Source of the DNA: Prevotella sp.
GTDB taxonomy: Bacteria > Bacteroidota > Bacteroidia > Bacteroidales > Bacteroidaceae
Direction of reading: 5' to 3'
NCBI GenBank assembly: GCA_024692385.1
Contig: JAILMS010000061.1
Location: 1-40,255 of the forward strand
Length of the DNA: 40,255 nucleotides
Shown: piece by piece, positions 17,253 to 25,501 of the stretch
Numbering within the stretch: position 1 is the first letter of the stretch
How the letters are laid out: every line of letters starts with the position of its first letter
Notes under the pieces: generated by a model
The model's input: only the letters and a program-made list of their open reading frames with translations
What the model was told of the DNA's origin: nothing
The model's database searches: none
Program-made: the position numbers and the translations under genes

Positions 17253-17753
17253 ATGAGAAAATGGCTGAAGAACGTGATAGTACTGGCATCAGCTTTCGCA
17301 CTGATGCTGGGCTTCCGTGCTCTGGTCTTTTCCATTCATAGCGTCACTGGCAACGGCTTGGCACCACTATACAAACATGGTGACTGCCTCTTGGTGAATC
17401 GATGCAGTTACGGACTGCGTATCGAGGGACATGGCCTGTTACCATATAGCCGTTTGCTGCGACAACCAGTAAAGAGAGGCGACATTGTTGCCTTCACGCT
17501 GCCCAGTGACTCCGTGGCAGGAGTCTTTATCGCCCGCTGCAAGGCAGTACCAGGCGACACCGTTGACACGCACAAGGGAAAACTTATCGTGCCGGGGCTG
17601 AATACATGCGCCAAAGCCGACTACTATTGGCTGGAGGCGCTAAACCAGCAGAATCCTGCCGACTCGCGTCATCTGGGATTCATCCCTGAGAGTAACATCA
17701 TTGGTGAGGTCATCACCGTAATGTATAATCGCCATAACCTGCGACTGCAATGA
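17253..17753 (+). CDS. S26 signal peptidase paralogue lacking the catalytic Ser and Lys
   Basis: A 166-aa signal peptidase I homologue. ATG at 17253 is preceded by an AGAAGG purine run; the longer frame from 17172 would overlap lepB. An N-terminal span (VIVLASAFALMLGFRALVF) anchors it. Aligning with LepB on the shared GD...V...SYG block, the nucleophile serine position is Gly35 (VTGNGLAPL against IPSSSLEKS). The base lysine position is Ala94 (FIARCKAVPGD against YVKRCVGLPGQ). The final box is kept (NPADSRHLGFIPESNIIGE). So the fold seems intact but classical proteolysis is not possible. It may be a regulatory or scaffolding pseudoenzyme partnering LepB. It sits 22 bp after lepB and overlaps wbqC by ATGA. 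Confidence 0.82.
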   Translation: MRKWLKNVIVLASAFALMLGFRALVFSIHSVTGNGLAPLYKHGDCLLVNRCSYGLRIEGHGLLPYSRLLRQPVKRGDIVAFTLPSDSVAGVFIARCKAVPGDTVDTHKGKLIVPGLNTCAKADYYWLEALNQQNPADSRHLGFIPESNIIGEVITVMYNRHNLRLQ

Positions 17754-18352
17754 GTACAGTATTGTTACAGACCACCTATTTCGGTCCCATACAGTGGTAT
17801 CAGAAGCTATACCGCTACAACTCGTCATTGATAGAGCAGTATGACTCCTATCAGAAGCAGACCTATCGCAACCGCTGCGTGATAGCGACTGCCAACGGTT
17901 TGCAGGCGCTGACGGTACCCGTAGAACACAACTCTCAACTAGTCAAGGACCTTCGCATCAGCGACCATAACCAGTGGCGACGCGTTCATTGGAATGCCCT
18001 ACAGAGTGCCTATAGCGAGAGTCCGTTCTTTGACTACTATGCAGACGACATCCGTCCGTTCTTTGAAAAAAAATATGAGTTTCTGATCGACTTCAACGAA
18101 AGCATCCGTCAGACTATATGCGATCTGCTGGATATACAACCCAAAGTAGAATATACTTCTGGCTACGAGAAACAGATGGAAGGTGTCGACGACTACAGAG
18201 AGATCATCAATGCCAAGCACCCACAGGCTGATGCAGACTTTCAGCCTCGTCGCTACTGGCAAGTCTTCGAGGGCAAGCATGGCTTCCAGGCCAACCTCTC
18301 GATACTCGACCTACTATTTAATACTGGAAACGAAGCTATTTTTTATTTATAA
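17750..18352 (+). CDS. WbqC family protein
   Basis: A 200-aa member of the WbqC-like family (LLQTTYFGPIQWYQKL at the N-terminus, WRRVHWNALQSAYSESPFF in the middle). These are linked to surface glycan or aminosugar biosynthesis in other bacteria, with no firm biochemical role. It starts by ATGA overlap with the signal peptidase paralogue, so it is translationally coupled. The dapB-lepB-lepB2-wbqC order appears to be a conserved Bacteroidales neighbourhood (recalled, not checked). Confidence 0.82.
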   Translation: MSTVLLQTTYFGPIQWYQKLYRYNSSLIEQYDSYQKQTYRNRCVIATANGLQALTVPVEHNSQLVKDLRISDHNQWRRVHWNALQSAYSESPFFDYYADDIRPFFEKKYEFLIDFNESIRQTICDLLDIQPKVEYTSGYEKQMEGVDDYREIINAKHPQADADFQPRRYWQVFEGKHGFQANLSILDLLFNTGNEAIFYL

Positions 18353-18376
18353 ACCCTTTTTTAAAACCTAACAACA

Positions 18377-18928
18377 ATGAAAAAAATCAGTTTGAAAGTG
18401 GCTACATGCCTCCTCGCAGGTTGCTTCCTGCTCAGTTCTTGTTACGTTGGAAAGTTTGCACTCTTCAACAAGTATGCTAAGTGGCAGACAACCATGACCA
18501 GCAACAAGTTTGTGAACGCTATCGTAGGCTTCATCATTGGCCCATTCGTTGGCGGTATCTGCACATTGGTTGACATTCTGGTACTCAACACCATCGAGTT
18601 CTGGAATGGCACCAATCCCCTTGCTTCTAACGTTGGCACCACCAAGCAGGTAATGGGTCAGGATGGTCGCTACTATGCTGTTACCACCCTCAAGAACGGT
18701 TACGAGGTAAAGGCTCCTACCGGTGAGATTACCAACTTCATCCACAATGCTGAGAACAACTCTTGGAGCGTTGAGCAGAATGGTGTTGTCAAGGAGATGT
18801 TCCGTTTTAATGCTGACGGCACAATCCAGGCTAATGTAAACGGTGAGACCAAGAACTTCGCCCTCAACGAGGCTGGTGTTTACGAGGCTCGCATGGCAGC
18901 TTGCGGTTCTTTCTTCGCAATGAACTAA
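18377..18928 (+). CDS. DUF3332 family lipoprotein
   Basis: A 183-aa protein with a lipoprotein signal (MKKISLKVATCLLAGCFLLSSC). A conserved hydrophobic block follows (FVNAIVGFIIGPFVGGICTLVDIL), typical of DUF3332, then a soluble beta-rich C-terminus. Function unknown. It follows wbqC by 24 bp with no clear promoter between, so it may be cotranscribed. Its codon choice (GGT, AAG, GTT) looks like that of a well-expressed gene. It converges on the AGCS symporter gene with only 7 bp between. Confidence 0.8.
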   Translation: MKKISLKVATCLLAGCFLLSSCYVGKFALFNKYAKWQTTMTSNKFVNAIVGFIIGPFVGGICTLVDILVLNTIEFWNGTNPLASNVGTTKQVMGQDGRYYAVTTLKNGYEVKAPTGEITNFIHNAENNSWSVEQNGVVKEMFRFNADGTIQANVNGETKNFALNEAGVYEARMAACGSFFAMN

Positions 18929-18935
18929 GGGATAT

Positions 18936-20363
18936 TTATTCCCAACACTCTATCTCGTCTTCTATCTCGGGCAGCTGCCTGCGGTGGAAGACGGGTTCTT
19001 TTATACCCTTACGCTTTTGCTGGCGATAGTCATCAAGCAGGCGGAAGGCATAACGTCCCAGGATGACAATGGCGATGAGGTTGCAGGCTGTAAGGAATGC
19101 CATGAAGAAGTCGACGATATTCCATACGAGCTCGAAACTGGCAAGAGCACCGAAGAGAACCATCACACCTGCTGAGCAGATGCGATAAACCGTCATCACC
19201 TGGGTATTGGGAGTAATAAAGCGGATATTGGCCTCGCCATAATAGTAGTTGCCAATGATGCTGGAGAAGGCAAAGAGAAGAATAGCGATGGCAATAAAGA
19301 TAGGGCCTACACCACCCACCTCAGACTGTAGTGCTGTCTGCGTGAGAGCGATGCCGTTCAACTCTGGCACACTATAAAGGCCACTGATCAAGATGATAAA
19401 TGCTGTGCACGAGCATACCAGCAAGGTGTCCGTAAAGACACCCAGTGCCTGAATGAGTCCCTGCTTGACAGGATGCGTCACCGACGCTGTTGCTGCCACG
19501 TTGGGCGCACTACCCTCACCTGCCTCGTTGGAGAACAAGCCACGCTTGACACCATTCATAATCGTTGCTCCAATGCCGCCACCCGCTATCTGCTGAATAC
19601 CAAAGGCATCTTCCACAATGATTTTAAAGACAGCAGGCATCTTGTCGATGTTCATGATGATGATAACGATAGCCAGCAACAGATAGCCGACGGCCATCAC
19701 GGGAACCAATACGGCACTAACCTGGGCAATACGCTGGATACCACCGAAGACGATGAATAGAGCGAGCATTGCTAAGAAGAGGCCCACCCATAGCGGTGAC
19801 CAGCCAAAGGCTTCTTCCATCGCCCCGCAGATGGTATTGGCTTGTATGGAATTGTTGGAAAGACCAAACTGCAGAGTAATAAGTACGGCAAAGGTGATTG
19901 CCATCCAACGCTTCTTCAGACCCTTCTGGATATAGTAGGCAGGACCACCAATGAATGAGTCCTTGTGTTTTTGCTTATAGAGCTGTGCCAGTGTCGACTC
20001 CACGAAGGCTGTAGCCGAACCGATAAGAGCGATGAGCCACATCCAGAAAACGGCACCAGGACCACCGATGGTAATGGCTGATGCCACACCCGCCAGATTG
20101 CCTGTTCCCACACGGGTGGCCACACTGACAGCAAAAGCTTGGAACGACGAGATATGCTTACTTTTCTCACCCTTCTTCTCTTCCTTCACTTGTTCTTCTA
20201 CCGTATTTACTGCTGAATCAGTCAGCAGGCGAAACATCTCGCCCACCATACGGAACTGTACAAAGCGTGTCTTAATGGTAAACCACACACCGCATCCTAC
20301 CAGCGCTACAATGAGAACATAGCCCCAAATGGCATCGTTAATGGAAGTGATGAGTTCGTTCAT
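18936..20363 (-). CDS. sodium:alanine symporter family (AGCS) transporter
   Basis: Inner-membrane Na+-coupled amino acid importer, probably for alanine or glycine. At 475 aa it has about ten hydrophobic segments. Family signatures are visible: VATRVGTGNLAGVASAI, the FSNEAGEGSAPN block, and THPVKQGLIQALGVFTDT. It lies 20 bp downstream of the fur-like gene on the same strand, suggesting cotranscription. A metal link is not implied by the protein itself. Substrate assignment is by family only. Confidence 0.92.
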   Translation of the reverse strand: MNELITSINDAIWGYVLIVALVGCGVWFTIKTRFVQFRMVGEMFRLLTDSAVNTVEEQVKEEKKGEKSKHISSFQAFAVSVATRVGTGNLAGVASAITIGGPGAVFWMWLIALIGSATAFVESTLAQLYKQKHKDSFIGGPAYYIQKGLKKRWMAITFAVLITLQFGLSNNSIQANTICGAMEEAFGWSPLWVGLFLAMLALFIVFGGIQRIAQVSAVLVPVMAVGYLLLAIVIIIMNIDKMPAVFKIIVEDAFGIQQIAGGGIGATIMNGVKRGLFSNEAGEGSAPNVAATASVTHPVKQGLIQALGVFTDTLLVCSCTAFIILISGLYSVPELNGIALTQTALQSEVGGVGPIFIAIAILLFAFSSIIGNYYYGEANIRFITPNTQVMTVYRICSAGVMVLFGALASFELVWNIVDFFMAFLTACNLIAIVILGRYAFRLLDDYRQQKRKGIKEPVFHRRQLPEIEDEIECWE

Positions 20364-20383
20364 ATATTTATCTGTTTGTTTTG

Positions 20384-20818
20384 TTAAACATTGGCTTTAT
20401 GACTACACTGAGGACAGATACCCTTGATAACATATTCGGCTTCTTCTATCTGGAAACCCGCTGGTAGCGGCACAGAAGGAATATGAACATCCTTCAGACA
20501 GAAAGTGCGATGACAACAGCGACAGGTCAGGTGCACATGACCATAGCACTGGCGCGTATCGTCGAGATGACAGACACAGTATTTCTGTGATCCGGAACCA
20601 TCGTCGATATCATGCAACAGATGAGCATCCGAGAGGAGTGTCAGCGTACGGAAGATGGTGGAGCGGTCCACCGTAGGCAAGCTGGCCTCCAAGTCAGCCA
20701 GACTGAAGGCATCACTGAACTCATGACGTACCTTGCGCCAGATGAGTAGTCGTACAGCAGTGACGCGTATCCCTGCATTATCAAGGACCTGTTCGTCAGA
20801 GATGTCGAGGTGTTTCAT
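20384..20818 (-). CDS. Fur family transcriptional regulator
   Basis: Metal- or peroxide-responsive repressor of 144 aa. The N-terminal winged helix (VRLLIWRKVRHEF...PTVDRSTIFRTLTLL) is followed by a dimerisation domain with a structural zinc site of two CxxC pairs: C99/C102 and C135/C138. Whether it is Fur, PerR or Zur type cannot be set by eye. The start at 20818 (MKHLDIS) is chosen because the -7 element at 20847-20840 overlaps the longer frame's start. It is divergent from the DUF59 gene, with about 70 bp between start codons. Confidence 0.88.
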   Translation of the reverse strand: MKHLDISDEQVLDNAGIRVTAVRLLIWRKVRHEFSDAFSLADLEASLPTVDRSTIFRTLTLLSDAHLLHDIDDGSGSQKYCVCHLDDTRQCYGHVHLTCRCCHRTFCLKDVHIPSVPLPAGFQIEEAEYVIKGICPQCSHKANV

Positions 20819-20839
20819 AATATTTTTTTGTTTCGACTG

Positions 20840-20847
20840 CAAAGATA
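20840..20847 (-). promoter_or_regulatory. -7 element for fur-AGCS
   Basis: Minus-strand TATCTTTG, 22 bp from the chosen Fur ATG. It is only 13 bp from the plus-strand -7 element, so the two promoters overlap and one regulator could control both. Confidence 0.55.
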
Positions 20848-20860
20848 CAAAAAAAAATTG

Positions 20861-20868
20861 TACCTTTG
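20861..20868 (+). promoter_or_regulatory. -7 element for the DUF59-lpxH-kdgK operon
   Basis: TACCTTTG, 22 bp upstream of the ATG at 20890. No -33 TTTG at the expected distance. Confidence 0.55.
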
Positions 20869-20889
20869 CACCAGAAGACTGATAATATT

Positions 20890-21210
20890 ATGACGCAAGA
20901 AGAGAAGACACTACTGGAAGAGCGCATCGTAGATGTACTGAAAACAGTTTATGACCCAGAGATTCCTGTGAATATCTATGATCTTGGTATGATTTACAAG
21001 ATTGATGTTCAGGACGATAGCTCTGTAGAGCTGGATATGACATTTACAGCCCCCAACTGCCCTGCTGCAGACTTTATCTTAGAGGATGTACGTACCAAGG
21101 TGGAGTCGGTGGATGGCATAAAAGGTGCTAATGTCAACCTTGTTTTCGAGCCTGCCTGGGATCAGAGTATGATGAGTGAAGAGGCCCGCGTAGAGTTAGG
21201 CTTCGACTAA
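20890..21210 (+). CDS. DUF59 / MIP18 family Fe-S assembly protein
   Basis: A small (106 aa) protein of the SufT/MIP18 type that helps mature Fe-S proteins. The family signature VYDPEIPVNIYDLGMIYKI is at about residues 19-37, and the conserved cysteine is in FTAPNCPAADF. The start at 20890 (MTQEEK) follows from the promoter position. It is first in a likely operon with lpxH (11 bp gap) and kdgK. Other Fe-S machinery in the window is sufB at 38-40 kb. Confidence 0.88.
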   Translation: MTQEEKTLLEERIVDVLKTVYDPEIPVNIYDLGMIYKIDVQDDSSVELDMTFTAPNCPAADFILEDVRTKVESVDGIKGANVNLVFEPAWDQSMMSEEARVELGFD

Positions 21211-21221
21211 ACGGTAATTGT

Positions 21222-21986
21222 ATGAAGAACGTCTATTTCCTTTCCGATGCCCATCTTGGCTCGCTGGCTGTGCCTCATCAGCGCACACAGGAGCGACGCT
21301 TGGTACGCTTCCTTGACAGCATCAAGGAGAAAGCGGCGGCCATCTATCTGCTGGGCGATATGTTCGACTTCTGGTACGAATACAAATATGTCGTTCCCAA
21401 AGGATTCACCCGTTTCTTGGGTAAATTGTCTGAGCTGACGGATATGGGTGTCGAGGTGCACTACTTTACGGGCAACCACGACATCTGGGCCTACGAGTAT
21501 TTGGAAAAGGAGTGTGGCGTTATTCTGCATAAGAAGCCCGAGACCACCGAGATCTATGGTCACGAGTTCTTTCTGGCCCATGGCGACGGCATGGGCGATC
21601 CCAACAAGTCGTTTAAGTTCATACGTGCCGTCTTCCACAACAAGGTATGCCAGTGGCTCTTCTCAGGCCTGCATCCCCGTTGGGGACTGGCTTTCGGACT
21701 GTCTTGGGCCAAGCACAGCTACATCAAGCATAAAGAGAGAAACGATGTGGTATATCTTGGCGAAGACAAGGAGCACCTCGTGCTCTATGCCAAGGAGTAT
21801 ATCAAAGAACATCCAAATATCGACTACTTCATATTTGGCCATCGCCACATAGAGTTGGATATCAAACTGGCACGCAACACCCGCCTGATGATTTTGGGCG
21901 ACTGGATAAGCCAGTTCACCTATGCGGTCTATGATGGCGAACACATGTTCCTTGAGGAATATGTAGAAGGTGAGAGCCAGCCGTAG
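21222..21986 (+). CDS. lpxH: UDP-2,3-diacylglucosamine diphosphatase
   Basis: Calcineurin-like metallophosphoesterase that cleaves UDP-2,3-diacylglucosamine to lipid X in lipid A synthesis at the inner membrane. All metal-binding motifs are present in order: SDAHLG, GDMFDFWYEY, GNHD, HGDG and FGHRH. At 254 aa it is typical of Bacteroidetes LpxH. It lies 11 bp after the DUF59 gene. Just past its stop is a heptanucleotide repeat. Confidence 0.92.
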   Translation: MKNVYFLSDAHLGSLAVPHQRTQERRLVRFLDSIKEKAAAIYLLGDMFDFWYEYKYVVPKGFTRFLGKLSELTDMGVEVHYFTGNHDIWAYEYLEKECGVILHKKPETTEIYGHEFFLAHGDGMGDPNKSFKFIRAVFHNKVCQWLFSGLHPRWGLAFGLSWAKHSYIKHKERNDVVYLGEDKEHLVLYAKEYIKEHPNIDYFIFGHRHIELDIKLARNTRLMILGDWISQFTYAVYDGEHMFLEEYVEGESQP

Positions 21987-21988
21987 GG

Positions 21989-22023
21989 AGTTGATAGTTG
22001 ACAGTTGAGAGTTGATCGTTGAG
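21989..22023. repeat. five AGTTGAN heptanucleotide repeats between lpxH and kdgK
   Basis: AGTTGAT, AGTTGAC, AGTTGAG, AGTTGAT, CGTTGAG run without gaps and end 8 bp before the kdgK ATG. This is the reverse complement of the CAACTNT class seen at 24.35, 25.46 and 29.94 kb. Confidence 0.75.
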
Positions 22024-22031
22024 AATTAATA

Positions 22032-23090
22032 ATGGGAAAGAAGATTGTCACATTTGGTGAGCTGTTGCTTAGATTTTCTAAGCCCGGACAGCTGCGACTT
22101 ACTCAGGGCGACCTGTTCACCAGTAAGTATGGTGGTAGTGAGGCTAATGTAGCCGTTTCTCTGGCTACGCAAGGCGAGGAAGTAACCTATATTACCCGAT
22201 TGCCAGAAACGCCCGTTGGTCGTGCCGGTGCGATGAATCTTGCCCAACTTGGCGTTGATACCAGCCATGTATTGTATGGTGGTCAGCGCATAGGTACCTA
22301 TTATTTTGAGCCAGCAGCAGGCATGCGTGCCGCCAAGGTCATCTACGACCGCTCTGGCTCTGCCTATTACGACCTGCAGCCAGATATGATACCCTGGCGC
22401 GAGATATTGAAAGACTGCGACTATTTCCATGTATCAGGCATCACTGCCGCCATCTCTCCACAAGCTGCCGAGGCCACCTTCGAGGCACTTGATGTTGCGG
22501 ATGAGCTGGGCGTGACGGTTTGTTTCGATATCAACTACCGCAAGAACCTATGGAAATATGAGGGTGCTGAGCCCCGCAAGACGCTGAGCCGCATGCTGTC
22601 GCGCTGTGACATGATGTTTGGCGACGCCATCGAGTTCGAGTGGCTGTCACAGCATCCGCAGCCTCCCTTTACCGCTACTGACTCCCATTTCGAGATGCAG
22701 ATGAAGGAGTATGGCGAATGGTTTGACGAGCTCCATGCCCAATATCCTCGCCTGAAACACTGGATGATGGGTATGCGCAACATCGTCAACTCCAACCATC
22801 ATACGCTGACAGCCCTGCTCTGGACAGACGGCACACTGCTGCAAGCGCCTATCATGGATATTCCTGACGTAGTAGACCCTGTAGGTGTGGGCGACGCCTT
22901 TGTAGGTGGTTGGCTACATGCCATCAGCTTGTTCCCTAACGACCGCCAGAAGCAGCTCAACTACTCGCTGGCTGCAGCAGCACTAAAGAACACCATTCCG
23001 GGCGACTTCAACCTGTCAACAGAAAGCGAGATACTCGACGTGATGGAAGGTGAGCACAATATCTTTAAGCTATACAAGACGATAGAATAA
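22032..23090 (+). CDS. kdgK: PfkB family sugar kinase, probable 2-dehydro-3-deoxygluconokinase
   Basis: ATP-dependent kinase expected to phosphorylate 2-keto-3-deoxygluconate to KDPG in uronate breakdown. The N-terminus (FGELLLRFSKPG, YGGSEANVAVSLA) carries the PfkB sugar-binding features. The C-terminal signature DPVGVGDAFVGG has the catalytic Asp in GVGDAF. At 352 aa it matches Bacteroidetes KdgK-like kinases. The uxuB-like gene at 7.4 kb gives partial pathway support. Other PfkB substrates are possible. It ends the DUF59-lpxH-kdgK run. Confidence 0.8.
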   Translation: MGKKIVTFGELLLRFSKPGQLRLTQGDLFTSKYGGSEANVAVSLATQGEEVTYITRLPETPVGRAGAMNLAQLGVDTSHVLYGGQRIGTYYFEPAAGMRAAKVIYDRSGSAYYDLQPDMIPWREILKDCDYFHVSGITAAISPQAAEATFEALDVADELGVTVCFDINYRKNLWKYEGAEPRKTLSRMLSRCDMMFGDAIEFEWLSQHPQPPFTATDSHFEMQMKEYGEWFDELHAQYPRLKHWMMGMRNIVNSNHHTLTALLWTDGTLLQAPIMDIPDVVDPVGVGDAFVGGWLHAISLFPNDRQKQLNYSLAAAALKNTIPGDFNLSTESEILDVMEGEHNIFKLYKTIE

Positions 23091-23091
23091 A

Positions 23092-23126
23092 AAAATAGCG
23101 AGGCCGTTCAAGCCTCGCTTATTTTA
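23092..23126. terminator. bidirectional terminator between kdgK and ackA
   Basis: AGCGAGGC (23097-23104) pairs with GCCTCGCT (23112-23119) around a 7-nt loop, flanked by an A-run upstream and TATTTTAT downstream. It serves both converging genes. Confidence 0.85.
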
Positions 23127-23144
23127 TATATAGGTGTAAATCGC

Positions 23145-24335
23145 TTACAGCAGATTCATCGTATCGGTAGCAATCATCAGCTCCTCATCAGTAGGAATAA
23201 CAACCACCTTCACCTTTGAGTCGTCAGCAGAGATAACCACCTCTTCGCCACGGACATTGTTCTTCTCATCGTCGAACTTCACACCCAGGAATTCAAGACC
23301 CTTGCAGACCTCTGAGCGCATACCAATCTGGTTCTCACCGACACCAGCCGTGAAGACGATGACGTCAACACCACCCATAGCGGCAGCATAGGCACCAATA
23401 TATTTCTTAATGCGATAGAAATACATCTCCTGAGCCAGCACAGCACGAGGCTCACCAGCCTTGGCAGCATTCTCTACATCACGCATATCGCTTGAACCAC
23501 CGGTGATACCGGCTACACCACTCTTCTTGTTCAGCAGGTTCGACATGCCATCAGCGTCCAGACCCAGCTTCTTCTCGAGGAAGGTAACAGCACCACCGTC
23601 GATATCGCCAGAGCGAGTACCCATCACGAGACCCTCCAGAGGAGTGAGACCCATTGAGGTATCTACGCACTTGCCGTCAACGACAGCAGCAACAGAACCA
23701 CCATTACCGATGTGGCAGGTAATCATCTTAGTACCCTCAGCCTTCATGCCCAGGAACTCCAGCGCACGGGCAGAGACATAGCGATGAGAGGTGCCGTGGA
23801 AGCCGTAGCGGCGCACGCCATACTTCTCATACAACTCATAGGGGATAGCATACATATAAGCCTTGGCAGGCATGGTCTGGTGGAAGGCGGTATCAAACAC
23901 ACCTACCTGTGGCAGACCAGGCATCAGTTCCTTCACAGCGTTGACACCCTTCAGATTGGCGGGGTTGTGCAGCGGAGCCAGGTCAGAGCACTCCTCGAAG
24001 GCCTTCAGCACCTCGTCAGTCAGCACTACCGACTTGTTAAACTTCTCGCCGCCATGCACCATACGGTGACCTACAGCGTCAATCTCCTTCAGGTCTTTGA
24101 TGACACCAATCTCAGGATCTGTCAACAGAGAGAAGATAAACTTCACACCCTCAGTATGCTCGGGGATGTCGTGCATAATTTGCTTCTTCTCACCATTGGC
24201 CAACTTTACCTTTACAAAGGCATTGTCCAAACCTACGCGCTCAGCACCACCGCTGGTCATCACGCTCTTGTCGTCCATATTGTACAGGGCGTACTTGATA
24301 GACGATGAACCACAGTTTAATACTAATATCTTCAT
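23145..24335 (-). CDS. ackA: acetate kinase
   Basis: Converts acetyl phosphate and ADP to acetate and ATP, the ATP-yielding end of acetate fermentation. The start at 24335 (MKILVLNCGSSSIKY) gives 396 aa, the usual length. The longer frame would read back into the repeat before pta. Conserved blocks are NCGSSSIKY, HPE/HGG-type VGHRMVHGGEKF, GTSHRYVS, and FTAGVGENQ. It is downstream of pta with 38 bp between, filled by heptanucleotide repeats. Confidence 0.96.
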   Translation of the reverse strand: MKILVLNCGSSSIKYALYNMDDKSVMTSGGAERVGLDNAFVKVKLANGEKKQIMHDIPEHTEGVKFIFSLLTDPEIGVIKDLKEIDAVGHRMVHGGEKFNKSVVLTDEVLKAFEECSDLAPLHNPANLKGVNAVKELMPGLPQVGVFDTAFHQTMPAKAYMYAIPYELYEKYGVRRYGFHGTSHRYVSARALEFLGMKAEGTKMITCHIGNGGSVAAVVDGKCVDTSMGLTPLEGLVMGTRSGDIDGGAVTFLEKKLGLDADGMSNLLNKKSGVAGITGGSSDMRDVENAAKAGEPRAVLAQEMYFYRIKKYIGAYAAAMGGVDVIVFTAGVGENQIGMRSEVCKGLEFLGVKFDDEKNNVRGEEVVISADDSKVKVVVIPTDEELMIATDTMNLL

Positions 24336-24349
24336 ATCTTTAAAACTTT

Positions 24350-24377
24350 CAACTGTCAACTTTCAACTGTCAACTAT
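24350..24377. repeat. four CAACTNT heptanucleotide repeats at the pta-ackA junction
   Basis: CAACTGT, CAACTTT, CAACTGT, CAACTAT fill 24350-24377. They include the pta stop codon (TAG on the minus strand at 24376-24374) and end 15 bp before the ackA start. Confidence 0.75.
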
Positions 24378-25384
24378 TTCTTAGCGTCCATTGCCTGACA
24401 AGCAGTAATGGCTATCATGTAGTAGATATCCTCTACAGAGCAGCCACGGCTGAGGTCGTTAACAGGACGGGCGATACCCTGCAAAACAGGACCAATGGCG
24501 ATAGCATCACCCAGACGCTGTACCATCTTATAACCAATATTACCTACCTCAAGGTTGGGGAATACCAGTACGTTGGCCTTACCGGCGATGTCAGAACCAG
24601 GAGCCTTCTTAGCACCGACACTGGGTACCAGAGCAGCATCAGCCTGCAGCTCACCGTCAATCTTCAGTGAAGGATCAAGCTCCTTAGCCAGACGGGTGGC
24701 CTCAACTACCTTATCTACTACCTCGTGCTTAGCAGAACCCTTCGTTGAGAAGCTCAGCATAGCCACGCGAGGCTCCTTGAAACCAGCCACAGCCTTAGCC
24801 ATCTGTGCAGTGCAGACAGCAATCTGAGAGAGCTGGTTGGCATCAGGCATAGGTGTTACAGCCACGTCGGCAACGACGAGAACACCGTCCTCACCATATT
24901 GCTTCTGCTTAGAGATAAGCAGCAGACCGCCACTCACGCAGGTAATGCCAGGCTGGCACTTGATAATCTGCAGAGCAGGACGCAGCGTGTCGCCAGTCGT
25001 TGACAGTGCACCACTGATCTGACCGTCAGCACCCTCAGTCTTAATAATCATACAACCCAGATACAAGGGGTTCTTAATGAGTTTGCGGGCTTCCTCAATA
25101 GTCATACCCTTCGACTTACGAATCTCAGCCAGCTTCTCAGCCAGTTCTTCGCTCTTGTCATAGTTCTCAGGGTCGATGAGGGTAGCCTTACCGATGTTTG
25201 TCAAACCCTTCTCCTTAGCCAGGGCGGCAACCTTAGCAGGATTACCAATCAGAATGATGTCTGCCAGGTCATCAGCCAGAGCCTTGTCGGCTGCACACAG
25301 GGTACGCTCCTCTTCTGCTTCAGGGAGCACGATGCGCTGCTTGTCACTCTTCGCACGCGCAACGATTTGACTTAATAAATCCAT
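24374..25384 (-). CDS. pta: phosphate acetyltransferase
   Basis: Transfers acetyl from acetyl-CoA to phosphate, supplying AckA. At 336 aa it is the short form with only the PTA_PTB catalytic domain. Conserved stretches include IVLPEAEEERTL, GQISGALSTTGDTLRPALQ, and FPNLEVGNIGYKMVQRLG. The start at 25384 (MDLLSQIV) is preferred to the extended frame from 25429, which begins inside a repeat. It is cotranscribed with ackA in the common pta-ackA order. Confidence 0.96.
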   Translation of the reverse strand: MDLLSQIVARAKSDKQRIVLPEAEEERTLCAADKALADDLADIILIGNPAKVAALAKEKGLTNIGKATLIDPENYDKSEELAEKLAEIRKSKGMTIEEARKLIKNPLYLGCMIIKTEGADGQISGALSTTGDTLRPALQIIKCQPGITCVSGGLLLISKQKQYGEDGVLVVADVAVTPMPDANQLSQIAVCTAQMAKAVAGFKEPRVAMLSFSTKGSAKHEVVDKVVEATRLAKELDPSLKIDGELQADAALVPSVGAKKAPGSDIAGKANVLVFPNLEVGNIGYKMVQRLGDAIAIGPVLQGIARPVNDLSRGCSVEDIYYMIAITACQAMDAKK

Positions 25385-25430
25385 AGTTGTTTGCTTTAAA
25401 TATATTAATGTTTTATTTTTAACTCTCAAT

Positions 25431-25499
25431 GCAACGCCACACTTTGACCTTGGTCAAAGAACTGTCAACTATCAACTATCAACTGTCAACTATCAACTA
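25431..25499. repeat. hairpin module plus five heptanucleotide repeats upstream of pta
   Basis: GCAACGCCACACT (25431-25443) is followed by an 8-bp-arm palindrome CTTTGACC-TT-GGTCAAAG (25442-25459). Then AACTGTC, AACTATC, AACTATC, AACTGTC, AACTATC fill 25460-25494. The flanks match the modules inside folP and murF, but the central hairpin has a different sequence. It ends 2 bp before the 3' end of cdaA. Confidence 0.75.
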
Positions 25500-25501
25500 A
25501 C

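Noticed and set aside
18928..18936. GGGATATTTATTCCC as a terminator between the DUF3332 gene and the symporter gene
   Set aside because: The stem is too short and there is no T-run on either strand; not strong enough to call.
25431..25499. A CRISPR-like array of short repeats
   Set aside because: The unit is 7 bp with no spacers; no cas genes are present.
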